Shown piece by piece: positions 13,913 through 14,694 of a stretch of 14,694 bases of DNA; within the stretch, counting starts at the first letter, position 1, and the number at the start of each line of letters is the position of its first letter. Made by a program: the position numbers and the translations under genes. The stretch spans positions 1 to 14,694 of the forward strand of contig CALDQF010000006.1 of NCBI GenBank assembly GCA_937911845.1. Reading direction: 5' to 3'. This DNA is from an uncultured Phycisphaera sp. (lineage in GTDB: Bacteria; Planctomycetota; Phycisphaerae; Phycisphaerales; SM1A02). The notes under the pieces were generated by a model. It made no database searches, was not told the DNA's origin, and saw nothing but the letters and a program-made list of their open reading frames with translations.

Positions 13913-14694
13913 TCAGTCGATACGGGCTTGTTCGAAAGCGTAACCAGCTGACAACAATGTTGATTCACTGAAGGCAGTCCCGATGAAAGAGAGCCCAAAT
14001 GGCAAGCCATCAGCAAGGCCCATGGGGACGGTGAGATGCGGATATCCCGACACCGCGGGGAGGGTGGTGCAACTGCTACCTTCAAAGTTGTCACCGTTTA
14101 CCAGGTCGATTTTCCAGGGTCGACCGAAGGTGGGCGCAATCAAAATTTCACAGTTGGATTGCTGAAGTAAGGCATCAATACCTTCGGGACCTGCCAAATT
14201 TTTAAGCTGGCGTGCCAAGGTGTCCAAATTTGGTTCATCAGACTCTGACGTTTGTTCAGACAGTTCAAAAATCTCTTGATCAAAGTGCGGCATCACTCGT
14301 TCTGTATTGGTCAGGTTGAACGCCATAACTTCGGTCAATGTTCGCGATTCCACTTCATGGGGTGTGCTGGCAAGGTACCGGTTGATCTCCTGTTTGAATT
14401 CACGAAGAAGCAAACTCCACTCCAACCTTTGGATGCGACCAAGGCCAGGAATGTCTTCAACATCCACCAACACGGCTCCTTGTCCTATTAACACCTCGAG
14501 TGCTTTTTGGTAGAGCTTTGCTTCGGAAGAGTTTGTGGGTGGATCATGTTGACGCAACACGCCAACCCGCACGTTCTGCAAAGCGTCTCGAGATAGAGAA
14601 GAGGCATAGGAATCATTTCTATTCAAGACCAGGGCGTCCATGGTGTGAGCGGCAAGGGAGACTGTGGCGGTCATGGGGCCGACCGTGTCTTGGC
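13913..14694 (-). CDS. Amidase (amidase signature family), C-terminal part; 5' end beyond window
   Basis: The frame is open through the right edge and begins at ...QDTVGPMTATV, the conserved segment just after the catalytic core of amidase signature enzymes. About 260 residues are present. They include the APTFGRPWKIDLVNGDNF and SGYPHLTVPMG blocks and the final GLPFGLSFIG...YAFEQA, all typical of the family, with a likeness to peptide-amidase-type members rather than GatA. The Ser-cisSer-Lys catalytic residues lie in the missing N-terminal half, so activity cannot be judged. Such enzymes hydrolyse amide bonds; the substrate here is unknown. The internal ATG at 14674 is not the start. It precedes recO by 10 bp. 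Confidence 0.92.
   Translation of the reverse strand, partial: QDTVGPMTATVSLAAHTMDALVLNRNDSYASSLSRDALQNVRVGVLRQHDPPTNSSEAKLYQKALEVLIGQGAVLVDVEDIPGLGRIQRLEWSLLLREFKQEINRYLASTPHEVESRTLTEVMAFNLTNTERVMPHFDQEIFELSEQTSESDEPNLDTLARQLKNLAGPEGIDALLQQSNCEILIAPTFGRPWKIDLVNGDNFEGSSCTTLPAVSGYPHLTVPMGLADGLPFGLSFIGTAFSESTLLSAGYAFEQARID

Noticed and set aside
13902..14094. N-terminal extension of recO by 64 residues
   Set aside because: These codons lie inside the amidase C-terminus in another frame and do not look like RecO; the OB-fold begins right after the ATG at 13902.
1..14694. CRISPR arrays, tRNA/rRNA genes, transposases, toxin-antitoxin or defence islands
   Set aside because: No regularly spaced repeats, cloverleaf-like sequences, terminal inverted repeats or transposase or nuclease domains were seen on either strand.

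Overview
The window looks like chromosomal DNA from a planctomycete, most likely of the Phycisphaerae type. The case rests on gene content: a multidomain DUF1587/1595/1592/1588/1585 cytochrome next to a Tat-exported DUF1552 protein (a pair very common in Planctomycetes), a secreted protein ending in a dockerin-like double calcium loop of the 'CPADLNNDG...' kind, and a DnaE of planctomycete appearance. Base composition looks moderate, near half GC by eye (not computed). Shine-Dalgarno sites are strong before some genes and absent before others.

Layout, left to right. (1) 1-268: the end of a ribonucleotide reductase ORF entering from outside. It carries the active-site N-x-C-x-E block, then stops where the family should continue for hundreds of residues. 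A small predicted membrane-protein ORF runs toward it on the minus strand and overlaps its tail. (2) 550-4356: a complete replicative DNA polymerase III alpha subunit (dnaE), with a tentative promoter and two tandem hairpins just upstream and a strong hairpin terminator just downstream. (3) 4415-6721, minus strand: a NodT-type outer-membrane efflux lipoprotein followed by the secreted dockerin-like protein. (4) 6799-11572, plus strand: an apparent operon of three genes, a two-CxxCH planctomycete cytochrome, a DUF1552 protein (ATGA overlap) and an M16 zinc peptidase (17-bp gap). (5) 11575-14694, minus strand: an amidase entering from the right edge, recO, a possible 44-residue membrane peptide, and an HDOD-GGDEF diguanylate cyclase whose stop codon lies 2 bp from the peptidase stop.

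How the parts may work together. DnaE and RecO are housekeeping replication and repair proteins. The DUF1592/DUF1552 pair probably acts together in the cell envelope, in a function not yet known. The efflux outer-membrane factor has no membrane-fusion or pump partner here. The HDOD-GGDEF protein should make cyclic di-GMP and keeps its product-inhibition site.

No CRISPR array, tRNA, rRNA, insertion sequence or recognisable defence system is visible. The least ordinary points are the abruptly ended reductase with its overlapping membrane ORF, the structured dnaE leader, the divergent palindromic promoter region at about 6757-6769, and the missing export signal on the haem protein. None of these amounts to a demonstrated new system.
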